A program made the position numbers and the translations under genes. From Prado023 sp039812125 (GTDB lineage Bacteria > Actinomycetota > Actinomycetes > S36-B12 > CAIYMF01), in contig JBDHZV010000027.1 in the NCBI GenBank assembly GCA_039812125.1, positions 1-28,527 of the forward strand: 28,527 nt of DNA, in the 5' to 3' direction. Positions 7,905-15,310 of the stretch are shown here, piece by piece; within the stretch, counting starts at the first letter, position 1; every line of letters starts with the position of its first letter. The notes under the pieces are model-generated. The model did no database searches. It was not told the origin of the DNA and worked only from the letters and a program-made list of their open reading frames with translations.

Positions 7905-9128
7905 GTGGCCCAGCGCACCCGTTCCGGGTCCCTTGTCGCGGCGGCCAGCCTGGCCGTCGCCGCGCTGGTGCTGGGTGGCTGCACCACGGACGCCCCGGCC
8001 GCCCCCGAGTCCGCGGCCGCCCCCGCGACGACCCCGCCCACCACCGCGCCGCCCGTCGCCAGCCCCACCGGAGGCGCAGCTTCCGGATCGTCAGGATCGA
8101 CGCCGCTGGATCCCCTGCGGCCCAGCGCGTCCACCCCCGCGCAGCGCGCGGTCGACAAGGCCGTGGCGGATGCCCTGCTGGATCGCTTCGAGGACCCGGC
8201 CCTCGCCTCGTTGGCCTCAGCCCTGGTCATCGTCGACGGCCGCACGGTCCTCGAGCACGAGACGGGTGCCCCCGGCGCCTACCACCACACCTGGTCGGTC
8301 ACGAAGAGCGTGGTGGCCACCCTGATCGGCCTGGCGATCGAGGATGGCTCGCTCACCGGCCTCGACCAGACCCTCGGCGAGCTGCTGCCCGACCACCGCG
8401 CCCAGATGAGCCCGGAGGTCCGGCGGGTGACCCTGGAGCAGCTGCTCACGATGACCGCCGGGTTCTCCGACACGGGACTGCTCAGTGACGACGCGCCGGA
8501 CACCGTGGCCTCCCTGCTCGCCGCCCACGACGGCGAGGTCGGGCAGTTCGCGTACTCCAACGCCGGGGCGCACCTGGTGGCGGCCGTGCTGGCCGAGGCC
8601 ACCGGCAGGACCGTGCTGGACTACGCCCAGGAGCGGCTGTTCGACCCGCTGGGCATCCCCAGCGACGCCGCCCTGCAGCTGGACCTGCTGATGCCGGCCA
8701 GCTGGGGGCTGTTCTCCGCCTCCGGCTTCGCATGGGGAACCGACCACCAGGGGATCAACAGCGGGGCGTTCGGCCTGCGGCTGCGCGCCCAGGACATGGC
8801 CAGGTTCGGGCTGATGGTCCTCGACGGCGGCCGGTGGGAGGGCCGCCAGGTCGTGCCTGCCGGCTGGGTGAGGGCGATGACGACGACGCACGTGCGCACC
8901 GGGAGCGATCGCACCCCCGGGTACGGCTACGAATGGTGGATCGGGGACGCCGACGGGCAGCGGACCATCGCTGCCCTCGGCCTGGGCGGCCAGGTCATCG
9001 CCATCGTGCCCAGCCGCGACATCGTCGCCGTGTTCCAGACCGAGACCATGCCCACCGACTCCGCGGACATCGGAGACGCGCTGCTGGCCGCGATCCAGAC
9101 GGTCATCGTGCCGGCCTACGCACCCTGA
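7905..9128 (+). CDS. Beta-lactamase-family serine hydrolase lipoprotein (class C/NylB type)
   Basis: A 407-residue exported hydrolase. GTG 7905 is fixed by AAGGAGGAC 6-7 nt upstream. The signal sequence ends in the lipobox LGGC (Cys near 25), followed by an Ala/Pro/Thr-rich tether, so the enzyme is anchored outside the membrane. The catalytic SxxK motif is Ser131-Val-Thr-Lys134 and the Y-x-N motif is Tyr217-Ser-Asn219. LEQLLTMTAGFSD and the C-terminal YGYEWWIGD are typical of the 6-aminohexanoate-dimer hydrolase/esterase branch of PF00144. The third classical motif (KTG/HxG) is replaced by GLGGQ, as in esterase-like members, so it is more likely an esterase, amidase or D-peptidase than a true beta-lactamase. 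Monocistronic, with promoter and terminator visible. Confidence 0.9.
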   Translation: MAQRTRSGSLVAAASLAVAALVLGGCTTDAPAAPESAAAPATTPPTTAPPVASPTGGAASGSSGSTPLDPLRPSASTPAQRAVDKAVADALLDRFEDPALASLASALVIVDGRTVLEHETGAPGAYHHTWSVTKSVVATLIGLAIEDGSLTGLDQTLGELLPDHRAQMSPEVRRVTLEQLLTMTAGFSDTGLLSDDAPDTVASLLAAHDGEVGQFAYSNAGAHLVAAVLAEATGRTVLDYAQERLFDPLGIPSDAALQLDLLMPASWGLFSASGFAWGTDHQGINSGAFGLRLRAQDMARFGLMVLDGGRWEGRQVVPAGWVRAMTTTHVRTGSDRTPGYGYEWWIGDADGQRTIAALGLGGQVIAIVPSRDIVAVFQTETMPTDSADIGDALLAAIQTVIVPAYAP

Positions 9129-9136
9129 CCGCCCGA

Positions 9137-9163
9137 CCGGGGCACCACCGCGCCGCGCCCCGG
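9137..9163. terminator. Bidirectional terminator between serine hydrolase and lsr2
   Basis: CCGGGGC (9137-9143) pairs with GCCCCGG (9157-9163) across a 13-nt GC-rich loop. It lies between the two convergent stop codons and can serve both genes. Confidence 0.65.
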
Positions 9164-9165
9164 CC

Positions 9166-9492
9166 TCACCGGGCCCGGGCGGCCTCCTCCTGGTACCGCT
9201 CCGTGATCTCCCGCGACAACCGGCCACGGGTGCCGACCGGCATCCCGTGCTCGCGGGCCCAGTCCCGGATCTCCCGACCGCTGCCGGACCGGGGTCGCGG
9301 CAGGTCGTGGCGGATGCTGCCCGCGCGGCGGCCAGCGGCGATCCAGGGGGCGAGCGTGTCACGCAGGGCGCGCGCATTGGCCTCGGACAGGTCGATCTCG
9401 TACGCCACACCGTCGAGGGCGAACTGGACCTTCTCAGCCGCCTCGGTTCCATCGATGTCGTCGATCAGCAGAACCTGAATGGACCGGGACAT
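9166..9492 (-). CDS. lsr2: Lsr2 family nucleoid-associated protein
   Basis: A 108-residue protein, the usual Lsr2 length, starting MSRSIQVLLIDDIDGTEA. The ATG at 9492 has GGGAGG 5-6 nt upstream; eleven extra in-frame residues upstream are rejected. The N-terminal part (1-60) is the dimerisation domain, with the conserved DDIDG...VQFALDGVAYEIDLSEANA. The C-terminal part (about 70-108) is the DNA-binding region, with REIRDWAREHGMPVGTRGRLSREI and the RGR minor-groove hook. Lsr2 bridges AT-rich DNA and silences horizontally acquired genes; it is the actinobacterial functional analogue of H-NS. The copy looks intact. It is transcribed away from the PKD protein gene, downstream of its terminator. 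Confidence 0.96.
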   Translation of the reverse strand: MSRSIQVLLIDDIDGTEAAEKVQFALDGVAYEIDLSEANARALRDTLAPWIAAGRRAGSIRHDLPRPRSGSGREIRDWAREHGMPVGTRGRLSREITERYQEEAARAR

Positions 9493-9528
9493 GAGTTCCT
9501 CCCACTTTCGGTTTCTCCCCTCCATTCG

Positions 9529-9534
9529 AGAGTA
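9529..9534 (-). promoter_or_regulatory. Candidate -10 of lsr2
   Basis: On the minus strand TACTCT (TANNNT) lies 36 nt upstream of the lsr2 ATG and would give a leader of about 30 nt containing the GGGAGG ribosome binding site. No good -35 is seen at 16-18 bp. Confidence 0.4.
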
Positions 9535-9566
9535 GCCCGTATGGGTGAATCCGGTCGGGATGGTGA

Positions 9567-9576
9567 CGCAATTGCG
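9567..9576. promoter_or_regulatory. Perfect 10-bp palindrome upstream of lsr2
   Basis: CGCAATTGCG is fully symmetric and contains the AT-rich core AATT, in an otherwise GC-rich region. It lies about 33 bp upstream of the candidate lsr2 -10. It could be an operator, including one for Lsr2 itself, which favours AT-rich minor grooves; a chance palindrome is also possible. Confidence 0.3.
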
Positions 9577-9579
9577 ACA

Positions 9580-9616
9580 TGGGCCGGGATTCGTGTCGTC
9601 GCCGGATCCCGGCCCA
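9580..9616 (-). terminator. Hairpin terminator of the secreted PKD protein gene
   Basis: Perfect 11-bp arms, TGGGCCGGGAT (9580-9590) and ATCCCGGCCCA (9606-9616), around a 15-nt loop. The stem begins 5 nt beyond the stop of the minus-strand gene ending at 9622. Confidence 0.85.
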
Positions 9617-9621
9617 CGCCG

Positions 9622-12435
9622 TCAGCCGATCGGTGTCCCCGGTGCGGCGGCGATCGGCTCCCCCACGACCGACACCTGCGCGCTGGCCGATCCCACGTTG
9701 CCGAGGGAGTCGGTGACGGTGAGGGTCACCACGTAGGTGCCCGGCGCTGTGTAGACGTGGCTGGCCAGCGCAGCGGAGGTGGGGGCCGACCCGTCACCGA
9801 AGTCCCAGGAGTACCCGGCGATCACGCCCTCCCGGGCGGTCGAGGCTGTCCCGTCCACGTTCACCTGCAGCCCCTGGGCCGCTGCGGACAGCAGGGCTGT
9901 CGGCGCCGCGTCGGCGGGCACTGCCTCAGCCGGCGCCAGGTCGGCGGGCACCGGTTCGCTCGGCGCTGCCGGGGCCTCGGCCGGCGCGGGTCCGGTGGAA
10001 CCGGCGGAGGTCGGCTCCTGCGTGGCCGCCGTCCTCGGCACGCCGGCGGCGGCCACGGCCACCCCGGCCTGCGTGCCCCGCTGGAAGCGATCGGCCACCT
10101 GCGCGGCGCTGAGCACGGACCCGGTGACGGACACCTCGTCGATGCGACCGTTGAGGTAGTAGCTCGAGGGCTTGCTGCCCCAGCCAGCCAGGTTGTCCCC
10201 GCCGATCCGCCACACGCCCGAGTACTTCTGCCCCGAGGTGACGTCCGTGCGCGCGGCGACCTGGGCACCGTCGACGTAGAGGCGCATCCCCGACGATCCG
10301 AGGGTGGCCACGACCTGGTGCCATGCGCCGTCGTTGTAGGTGCTCGGGGTGACCATCGTCACCGGCGCCGACGGGTTGACGCCGAACACCAGGTGCCCTG
10401 CGTTGTCCAGGTAGACGTGGCGGTCGTACGACGAGGAGTTGTCGATCGCCTTGTCGCCGTACCCGACGATCTTGCCGCCGGTCGTGGTGGTGGTCCGGAA
10501 CCACGCCTCGACGCTGAAGGTGTTGGGTGCCGGACGGCTGATCTGGGAGGCCGCGAAGCCGGTCGTCGTCCCGTCGAAGCTGGCGGCGGTGTCCCCACCC
10601 ACCGCGCCGGCCACCCCGAAGGTCACTCCCGCTGCCGGGACCAGGTTGTCGGCACTGGCTGAGTCCATCGCCGTCGTGGCGCCGACCGCGTCACCGAGCC
10701 GGTAGTACGCGCTGGGGCTGCCGTCGAGCACGGCGGCCCGGTAGGAGGTCTCGGTGCTCGAGGCGACCGTGATGGTCGTGGCCGCGCGGGACACCGAGTT
10801 GCCGTCCGGGTCGAAGGCGTAGACCCGGTAGTTGTGCGAGGTGCCTGCCGCGGCGCCGGTGTCGACGAAGGACATCGGCTGGCGCTTGTCGAACCGCGAG
10901 CTGAGGGTCGTGGTGTGGATGGGGGTGTCGGTGAGTGCCTTGAAGTCCCGGTACACCTTGTAGGTCAGCGACGCGTTGTCACGGTCGTACGTTGCCAGCC
11001 ACCCGATTCGCACGGCACCGGACCGGTACGAGGTCACCGACGGCGTCAGCCCGGTGTTGCCGTTGGGGACGTTCTTCTTCGGCGCAAGTCCGGGGCGGGC
11101 GAATCGGACCAGGCCCTGCTGTGCCACGCCGTTCACCTTCGGGAACTCGCCGCCGTAGACGATGTAGTCGTTGTTGCCGGTGACCGACCACGTTGCCTGG
11201 CCCTGGCCGGTGAACGTGCCCACGTTCCAGTTCGGGAAGAAGTGCAGCAGCCGGGGGGACGGCCGTCCCTCCCAGTTGGTGTAGCCGAGGTACTCCTTGC
11301 CCAGGGTCCCGGCAACCGCCTTGGTGAACGCCGGGGAGTGGTAGTACGTCCACGGGTTGGTCTGCATGAACCCGTCCACCACGTTGCCGCAGTAGTGCGA
11401 GTGGCCGGCCGCGTAGACCACGCCGGACCGCGGGAACACCGAGTACGTGTCGCCGTGGCAGTCCTCCATCCAGATGATCGACCCGGACTCGTTGTCGGCC
11501 ATGAAGCTGCCCTCGAGGTTGCCGGCGAGCTTGCTGAACACGTACCCGGAGCCGTACACGCCGTCAGCGTCGGCGGTCAGCGAGGTGATGGCAGCCGAGG
11601 TCCCGGCATCGCGGATGGTGTTCGGCGCAGCCCACGTCACCGACGTCCCGGAGGTCGGCCCGACCGCGACCAGGCCCTTGATGTTCGTGCGCCCACCGGC
11701 CGTGGTGAACCGCCCGCCCATGATCAGCTTGGTCTTGGCGTAGTTCAGGGTCATCGCCAGCACGGGCGCATCCGGTGACGGGTTCCAGGTCGTGACCGCG
11801 CCGCTGGACGCGCTGACCGAGGCGGCGTACCGGCGCGCCTTCGACGACATCGTGGTGAAGTCGCCGCCGAGGTACACCGTCGAGGCAGTGGCGTGCACCG
11901 CGCGGACGGTGGTCGAGGCGACCGGGGCGAACGAGGACACGGGCGCTCCGGTGCTGGGGCTCAGCGCGGCCACCCGGGAGCGTGTCGAGGTGTTCACCTT
12001 CGTGAAGGACCCGCCGATGTAGATCCGCGAGCCGTCCGGGGAGGCCGTCACTGCCAGCACCTGGCCGTTGACGGTCGGCTTGAACGTGGTGTCGAGGACA
12101 CCGGTGCGGATGTCGTAGGCGAGCATGTTGGACCGGGCCACCTCACTGGTCCCCACGGCCGCACCCGCCGGGCGGGCCTTCGTGAAGCTGCCGCCCACGT
12201 AGACCTTGTTCCCCACGACGACCTGGGACCAGACGACCCCGTTGACCTGCACCGTCGGCAGCACGTCGGCCGTGACCGTCGCCGGGGTCCCCGACGGCGG
12301 GGCGGTGTCCGCCTGCGCTGCCGGGAGCCCGGCGACCGACCCGGCCGTCAGCACCAGCGCCGCCGTCGCCCACCTCGCGGCCCGCCGGCCGATCCCCCGC
12401 AATCCGCTACCGCTGGAAGTCCCCACCCTGTGCAC
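9622..12435 (-). CDS. Secreted beta-propeller / FnIII / LamG / PKD surface protein
   Basis: A 937-residue exported protein. The N terminus has a basic stretch (GIGRRAARW, loosely twin-arginine-like), a hydrophobic segment and an Ala-x-Ala cleavage site near AAQADT (about residue 42). Order of modules: delta-60/DUF5122-like propeller repeats with recurring VYVGGSFT, IYIGGSFT, VYLGGDFT and IMGGRFT blades (about 45-480); a fibronectin type III-like segment (about 485-590); a LamG/concanavalin-like domain beginning AYYRLGD and containing WFRTTTTTGGKI and DGAWHQVVATL (about 600-775); an Ala/Pro/Glu linker; and a C-terminal PKD domain with YSWDFGDG and GTYVVTLTVTD (about 835-920). There is no LPxTG anchor, so it is probably released or wall-adsorbed, with carbohydrate or protein binding likely. 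Start may be GTG 12435 or the GTG three codons later (12426), which is better spaced from GAGGGG. Confidence 0.88.
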   Translation of the reverse strand: MHRVGTSSGSGLRGIGRRAARWATAALVLTAGSVAGLPAAQADTAPPSGTPATVTADVLPTVQVNGVVWSQVVVGNKVYVGGSFTKARPAGAAVGTSEVARSNMLAYDIRTGVLDTTFKPTVNGQVLAVTASPDGSRIYIGGSFTKVNTSTRSRVAALSPSTGAPVSSFAPVASTTVRAVHATASTVYLGGDFTTMSSKARRYAASVSASSGAVTTWNPSPDAPVLAMTLNYAKTKLIMGGRFTTAGGRTNIKGLVAVGPTSGTSVTWAAPNTIRDAGTSAAITSLTADADGVYGSGYVFSKLAGNLEGSFMADNESGSIIWMEDCHGDTYSVFPRSGVVYAAGHSHYCGNVVDGFMQTNPWTYYHSPAFTKAVAGTLGKEYLGYTNWEGRPSPRLLHFFPNWNVGTFTGQGQATWSVTGNNDYIVYGGEFPKVNGVAQQGLVRFARPGLAPKKNVPNGNTGLTPSVTSYRSGAVRIGWLATYDRDNASLTYKVYRDFKALTDTPIHTTTLSSRFDKRQPMSFVDTGAAAGTSHNYRVYAFDPDGNSVSRAATTITVASSTETSYRAAVLDGSPSAYYRLGDAVGATTAMDSASADNLVPAAGVTFGVAGAVGGDTAASFDGTTTGFAASQISRPAPNTFSVEAWFRTTTTTGGKIVGYGDKAIDNSSSYDRHVYLDNAGHLVFGVNPSAPVTMVTPSTYNDGAWHQVVATLGSSGMRLYVDGAQVAARTDVTSGQKYSGVWRIGGDNLAGWGSKPSSYYLNGRIDEVSVTGSVLSAAQVADRFQRGTQAGVAVAAAGVPRTAATQEPTSAGSTGPAPAEAPAAPSEPVPADLAPAEAVPADAAPTALLSAAAQGLQVNVDGTASTAREGVIAGYSWDFGDGSAPTSAALASHVYTAPGTYVVTLTVTDSLGNVGSASAQVSVVGEPIAAAPGTPIG

Positions 12436-12449
12436 CCCTCGAGACCGTC

Positions 12450-12478
12450 GTGACGACCGATGTGATGCTGGTCGTCAC
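12450..12478. promoter_or_regulatory. Inverted repeat upstream of the PKD protein gene
   Basis: Perfect 9-bp arms, GTGACGACC (12450-12458) and GGTCGTCAC (12470-12478), separated by 11 bp, so arm centres are 20 bp apart, about two helical turns. It starts 14 bp upstream of the start codon. It may be an operator for a dimeric regulator or a leader hairpin. Confidence 0.45.
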
Positions 12479-12579
12479 AGCCCCCCGTGCGACCAGCAGT
12501 GGGGTCCAGAGTGAGGGCAGCGGCGCCCACCGGCAATCCCCGGCGGGGCGCTCGTGACGGAATGCACCCGCAGATCCCC

Positions 12580-12601
12580 CGAGCGGGCTAACCCCCGCTC
12601 G
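12580..12601 (-). terminator. Terminator of the phosphofructokinase gene
   Basis: CGAGCGGG (12580-12587) pairs with CCCGCTCG (12594-12601) around a 6-nt loop, 42 nt beyond the stop of the minus-strand pfk gene. Bases 12479-12579 upstream of the PKD gene otherwise show nothing I can name. Confidence 0.6.
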
Positions 12602-12643
12602 ACCGAACGGGTGAGGCGCCGAGGGGGGTGGCGGCGTGGGCGA

Positions 12644-13771
12644 TCAGTCGCCCAGGCCGGTGCCCACCTTGCGTGCCGCGGCGATCCAGTCGTGGTCGGC
12701 GGGCACGAACTTCACCTTGCCGGCCACGTCGGCCAGGGGGACCGCCTCCGTGCCGTCGCCACGGGCGGCCACCATGAACCCGTACTGGCCGTCGGCCACC
12801 AGGTCCGCCGCTGCCGCGCCGAGCCGGGTCGCCAGCAGCCGGTCGGCCGCGCAGGGCGCACCGCCACGCTGGACGTACCCGAGGATCGTGACCCGGGTCT
12901 CCAGCCCGGTGGCCGCCTCCAGGTCACGGGCGAGCTTGAACGTGTGCTCCCGCTGGATGTCCTCGACGTGGGCCAGGTGCGCCCGGGCCGCACGCACGGC
13001 CTCCGGGGTCTTGGCCGCCTTGACCAGCAGCTTCGCCGCCTCGTAGTCGGCCATGTCGTCGGCGTCGCGGGCCCCCTCGGCGACCGCCACGACGCTGAAC
13101 GAGCTGCCCCGGGCCGTCCGCGCCTTGATGGTCTCGGCGACCTTGGCCACCGAGTAGGGGACCTCCGGGATCAGGATGACGTCGGCACCACCGGCCAGCC
13201 CGGCGGCCAGGGTCAGCCAGCCGGCCCGGTGTCCCATGATCTCGGTGAGGATGATCCGGTGGTGGCTGTGCGCCGTGCTGTGGACCCGGTCGATGGCCTC
13301 GGTGGCGATCTCGATCGCCGTGGCGAACCCGAAGCTGGTGTCGGTGCCGTAGATGTCGTTGTCGATCGTCTTGGGCATGGTCAGCACGTTGATCCCGGCC
13401 TGGTGCAGCCGCATGGCGTTCTTGGCCGTGCCACCGCCGCCGATCAGGATCAGGCCGTCCAGCCCGAGGCGCTCGTAGTTCTCCACCACCGTGGGGACCA
13501 TGTCCCGGGTCTCACCGTCCACCTGCATCTTGTGGACCTTGTCGCGGCTGGTCCCCAGCACCGTGCCACCGATGGTGAGGATCCCCGAGAGCGCCGAGCT
13601 GTCCAGCGGGACGTGGCGGTCCTTGACCAGGCCGGTGATGCCGTCGCGGAACCCGACGAGCTCCATGCCGTAGTGGCCGATGGCGGTCTTGCCGACGCCG
13701 CGGATCGCCGCATTGAGGCCCGGGCTGTCCCCTCCGGCCGTCAGGATCCCGATCCGCTTGCCGTTCGACAT
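12644..13771 (-). CDS. pfkA: 6-phosphofructokinase
   Basis: A 375-residue glycolytic enzyme that phosphorylates fructose 6-phosphate. Start ATG 13771 (MSNGKRIGILTAGGDSPGLNAAIRG) has GGAGG 4 nt upstream. Visible motifs: nucleotide-binding TAGGDSPG (about 11-18), LIGGGGTAKNA, catalytic MPKTIDNDIYGTD with the base Asp in TIDND, EIMGHRAGW for substrate binding, and the C-terminal TILGYVQRGGAP. In the E. coli numbering scheme the donor-determining positions are Gly (104), as in ATP enzymes, and Lys (124), as in pyrophosphate enzymes; position 103, usually Asp, is Gly. Such GGGGT/PKTIDND combinations occur in a bacterial subfamily usually annotated as ATP-dependent, but the donor cannot be proved here. 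It is divergent from a cyclic-diphosphoglycerate synthetase-like gene and shares a mirrored promoter motif with it. Confidence 0.95.
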   Translation of the reverse strand: MSNGKRIGILTAGGDSPGLNAAIRGVGKTAIGHYGMELVGFRDGITGLVKDRHVPLDSSALSGILTIGGTVLGTSRDKVHKMQVDGETRDMVPTVVENYERLGLDGLILIGGGGTAKNAMRLHQAGINVLTMPKTIDNDIYGTDTSFGFATAIEIATEAIDRVHSTAHSHHRIILTEIMGHRAGWLTLAAGLAGGADVILIPEVPYSVAKVAETIKARTARGSSFSVVAVAEGARDADDMADYEAAKLLVKAAKTPEAVRAARAHLAHVEDIQREHTFKLARDLEAATGLETRVTILGYVQRGGAPCAADRLLATRLGAAAADLVADGQYGFMVAARGDGTEAVPLADVAGKVKFVPADHDWIAAARKVGTGLGD

Positions 13772-13797
13772 GACGCCTCCATCCGTGGGGATGGGCG

Positions 13798-13914
13798 TCA
13801 TTGTGGTCCGCCGGCCCGCACCGCACAAGCGGGACAAAAGCCGCACCCGGTGGCACGTGCGGCGAAGCGCTGCACCGTCGGGCCAGCGTCCGAGCCCCCG
13901 CCGGACCACAATGA
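13798..13914. promoter_or_regulatory. 13-bp inverted repeat flanking the pfkA / cDPG-synthetase divergent promoter region
   Basis: The 13-mer CGGACCACAATGA occurs on the plus strand at 13902-13914, 4 nt before the synthetase-like GTG, and perfectly on the minus strand at 13810-13798, 26 nt before the pfkA ATG. Each copy holds CACAAT, a possible weak -10 element reading toward the adjacent gene. The arms are the least GC-rich part of the 147-bp intergenic region. Either both promoters carry the same core element or a shared regulator binds both. Confidence 0.55.
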
Positions 13915-13918
13915 AGGG

Positions 13919-15247
13919 GTGCGCAGGGTCGTCATCGCAGGCGCCGGGGGCCGCGACTTCCACGTGTTCGCCCAGGTGTTCCGCGACGACCCGGACAGCA
14001 CGGTGGTCGCCTTCACGGCCACCCAGATCCCCGGGATCGACGCCCGGGTCCTGCCGCCGGCACTGGCCGGGCCGCACTACCCCGAGGGCATCCCGATCGT
14101 CCCCGAGGCACGGCTCGACCAGCTGGTCCGGGACGAGGCGGTCGACGAGGTGGTGCTGGCCTACTCCGACCTGCCCCACGAGACCGTGATGCACCTGGCC
14201 TCCCGCGTCCTGGCGGCGGGGGCGGACTTCCGGCTGGCGGGTCCCGCCAGCACGATGCTGCGCAGCACCCGCCCGGTGGTGGCCGTGTGCGCGGTCCGCA
14301 CCGGGTGCGGCAAGAGCCAGACCACTCGAGCGGTCGGGCAGATCCTGCTCGACGCCGGGCTTCGGGTGGCACTCATCCGCCACCCGATGCCCTACGGCGA
14401 CCTGGAGGCCATGCGGGTCCAGCGGTTCGCCTCGCTGGCCGACATCGACGCCAGCAGCCCGACCGTCGAGGAGCGCGAGGAGTACGAGGCACCCGTCGCG
14501 ATGGGCTTCGTCATGTTCGCCGGGGTGGACTACGCCGCCGTGCTGCACGCCGCCGAGCAGGAGTCCGACGTCATCGTCTGGGACGGCGGCAACAACGACT
14601 TCCCGTTCGTCCGGCCCGACATCATGATCACCGTCGTCGACCCCCTGCGCCCCGGCCACGAATCCCGGTACCACCCCGGCGAGGCTGTGCTGCGGATGGC
14701 CGACATCGTGGTGGTGAACAAGCTCGACTCCGCCGACCCGACGGGCGTCGACGAGGTGCTCGCCTCGGTGGCGGCCATGGCGCCCGGGGCGGTCGTGGTC
14801 CGCGCGGAGTCCCCGGTGACCCTCGAGGGCAGCCCGTCGCTGGCCGGGCTGCGGGTCCTCGTGGTGGAGGACGGCCCGACGCTGACCCACGGCGGCATGC
14901 CCTTCGGAGCGGGGACCGTCGCCGCCCGCGCCGCGGGCGCCACGGACCTGGTCGACCCCCGCCCGTTCGCCGTGGGGACCATCGCCGCCACGTACGCCGC
15001 CTACCCGGGCACCGGGCCGGTCCTGCCGGCGATGGGCTACAGCGCCCAGCAGCTGGCGGACCTGGCCGACACCATCCGCGCGATGCCGGTGGACGTGGTC
15101 GTGTCCGGCACGCCGATGGACCTGGGCCGGCTGATCGACGTCGGCCACCCGCTGCTGCGGGCGTCCTACGCGCTGCGCGAGGTGGGACGGCCCACCCTCG
15201 CCCAGGCCCTCTCCCCGCAGGTCGCACGCTGGGCACGGCACGCCTGA
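13919..15247 (+). CDS. Cyclic 2,3-diphosphoglycerate synthetase-like P-loop protein
   Basis: A 442-residue soluble protein from GTG 13919 (MRRVVIAGAGGRDFHVF). The N-terminal 120 residues form a Rossmann-like domain (IAGAGGRDFHVFAQVFRDDP, then VVAFTATQIPGIDAR). A P-loop NTPase domain follows with AVRTGCGKSQTTRAV (about 124-138), VIVWDGGNNDFPF as the Walker B-like region, VVNKLD resembling the NKxD base-recognition motif, and a C-terminal domain with TYAAYPGTGPVLPAMGY. This is the organisation of methanogen cyclic 2,3-diphosphoglycerate synthetase (cpgS) and its bacterial COG2403 relatives, called predicted GTPases. The archaeal enzyme cyclises 2,3-diphosphoglycerate using ATP; the bacterial role is not established. 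AAGGG directly abuts the GTG, too close for a normal Shine-Dalgarno, so the message may be leaderless. Divergent from pfkA. Confidence 0.8.
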   Translation: MRRVVIAGAGGRDFHVFAQVFRDDPDSTVVAFTATQIPGIDARVLPPALAGPHYPEGIPIVPEARLDQLVRDEAVDEVVLAYSDLPHETVMHLASRVLAAGADFRLAGPASTMLRSTRPVVAVCAVRTGCGKSQTTRAVGQILLDAGLRVALIRHPMPYGDLEAMRVQRFASLADIDASSPTVEEREEYEAPVAMGFVMFAGVDYAAVLHAAEQESDVIVWDGGNNDFPFVRPDIMITVVDPLRPGHESRYHPGEAVLRMADIVVVNKLDSADPTGVDEVLASVAAMAPGAVVVRAESPVTLEGSPSLAGLRVLVVEDGPTLTHGGMPFGAGTVAARAAGATDLVDPRPFAVGTIAATYAAYPGTGPVLPAMGYSAQQLADLADTIRAMPVDVVVSGTPMDLGRLIDVGHPLLRASYALREVGRPTLAQALSPQVARWARHA

Positions 15248-15253
15248 TGCCGC

Positions 15254-15279
15254 CCGCACCCAGCGCTGACCCGGTGCGG
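15254..15279 (+). terminator. Terminator of the cDPG-synthetase-like gene
   Basis: CCGCACC (15254-15260) pairs with GGTGCGG (15273-15279) around a 12-nt loop, 7 nt after the stop, followed by the slightly T-rich GGTTTGGT. Confidence 0.6.
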
Positions 15280-15310
15280 CCGCGCGGGGTTTGGTGGGGG
15301 GTCTAGCCAG

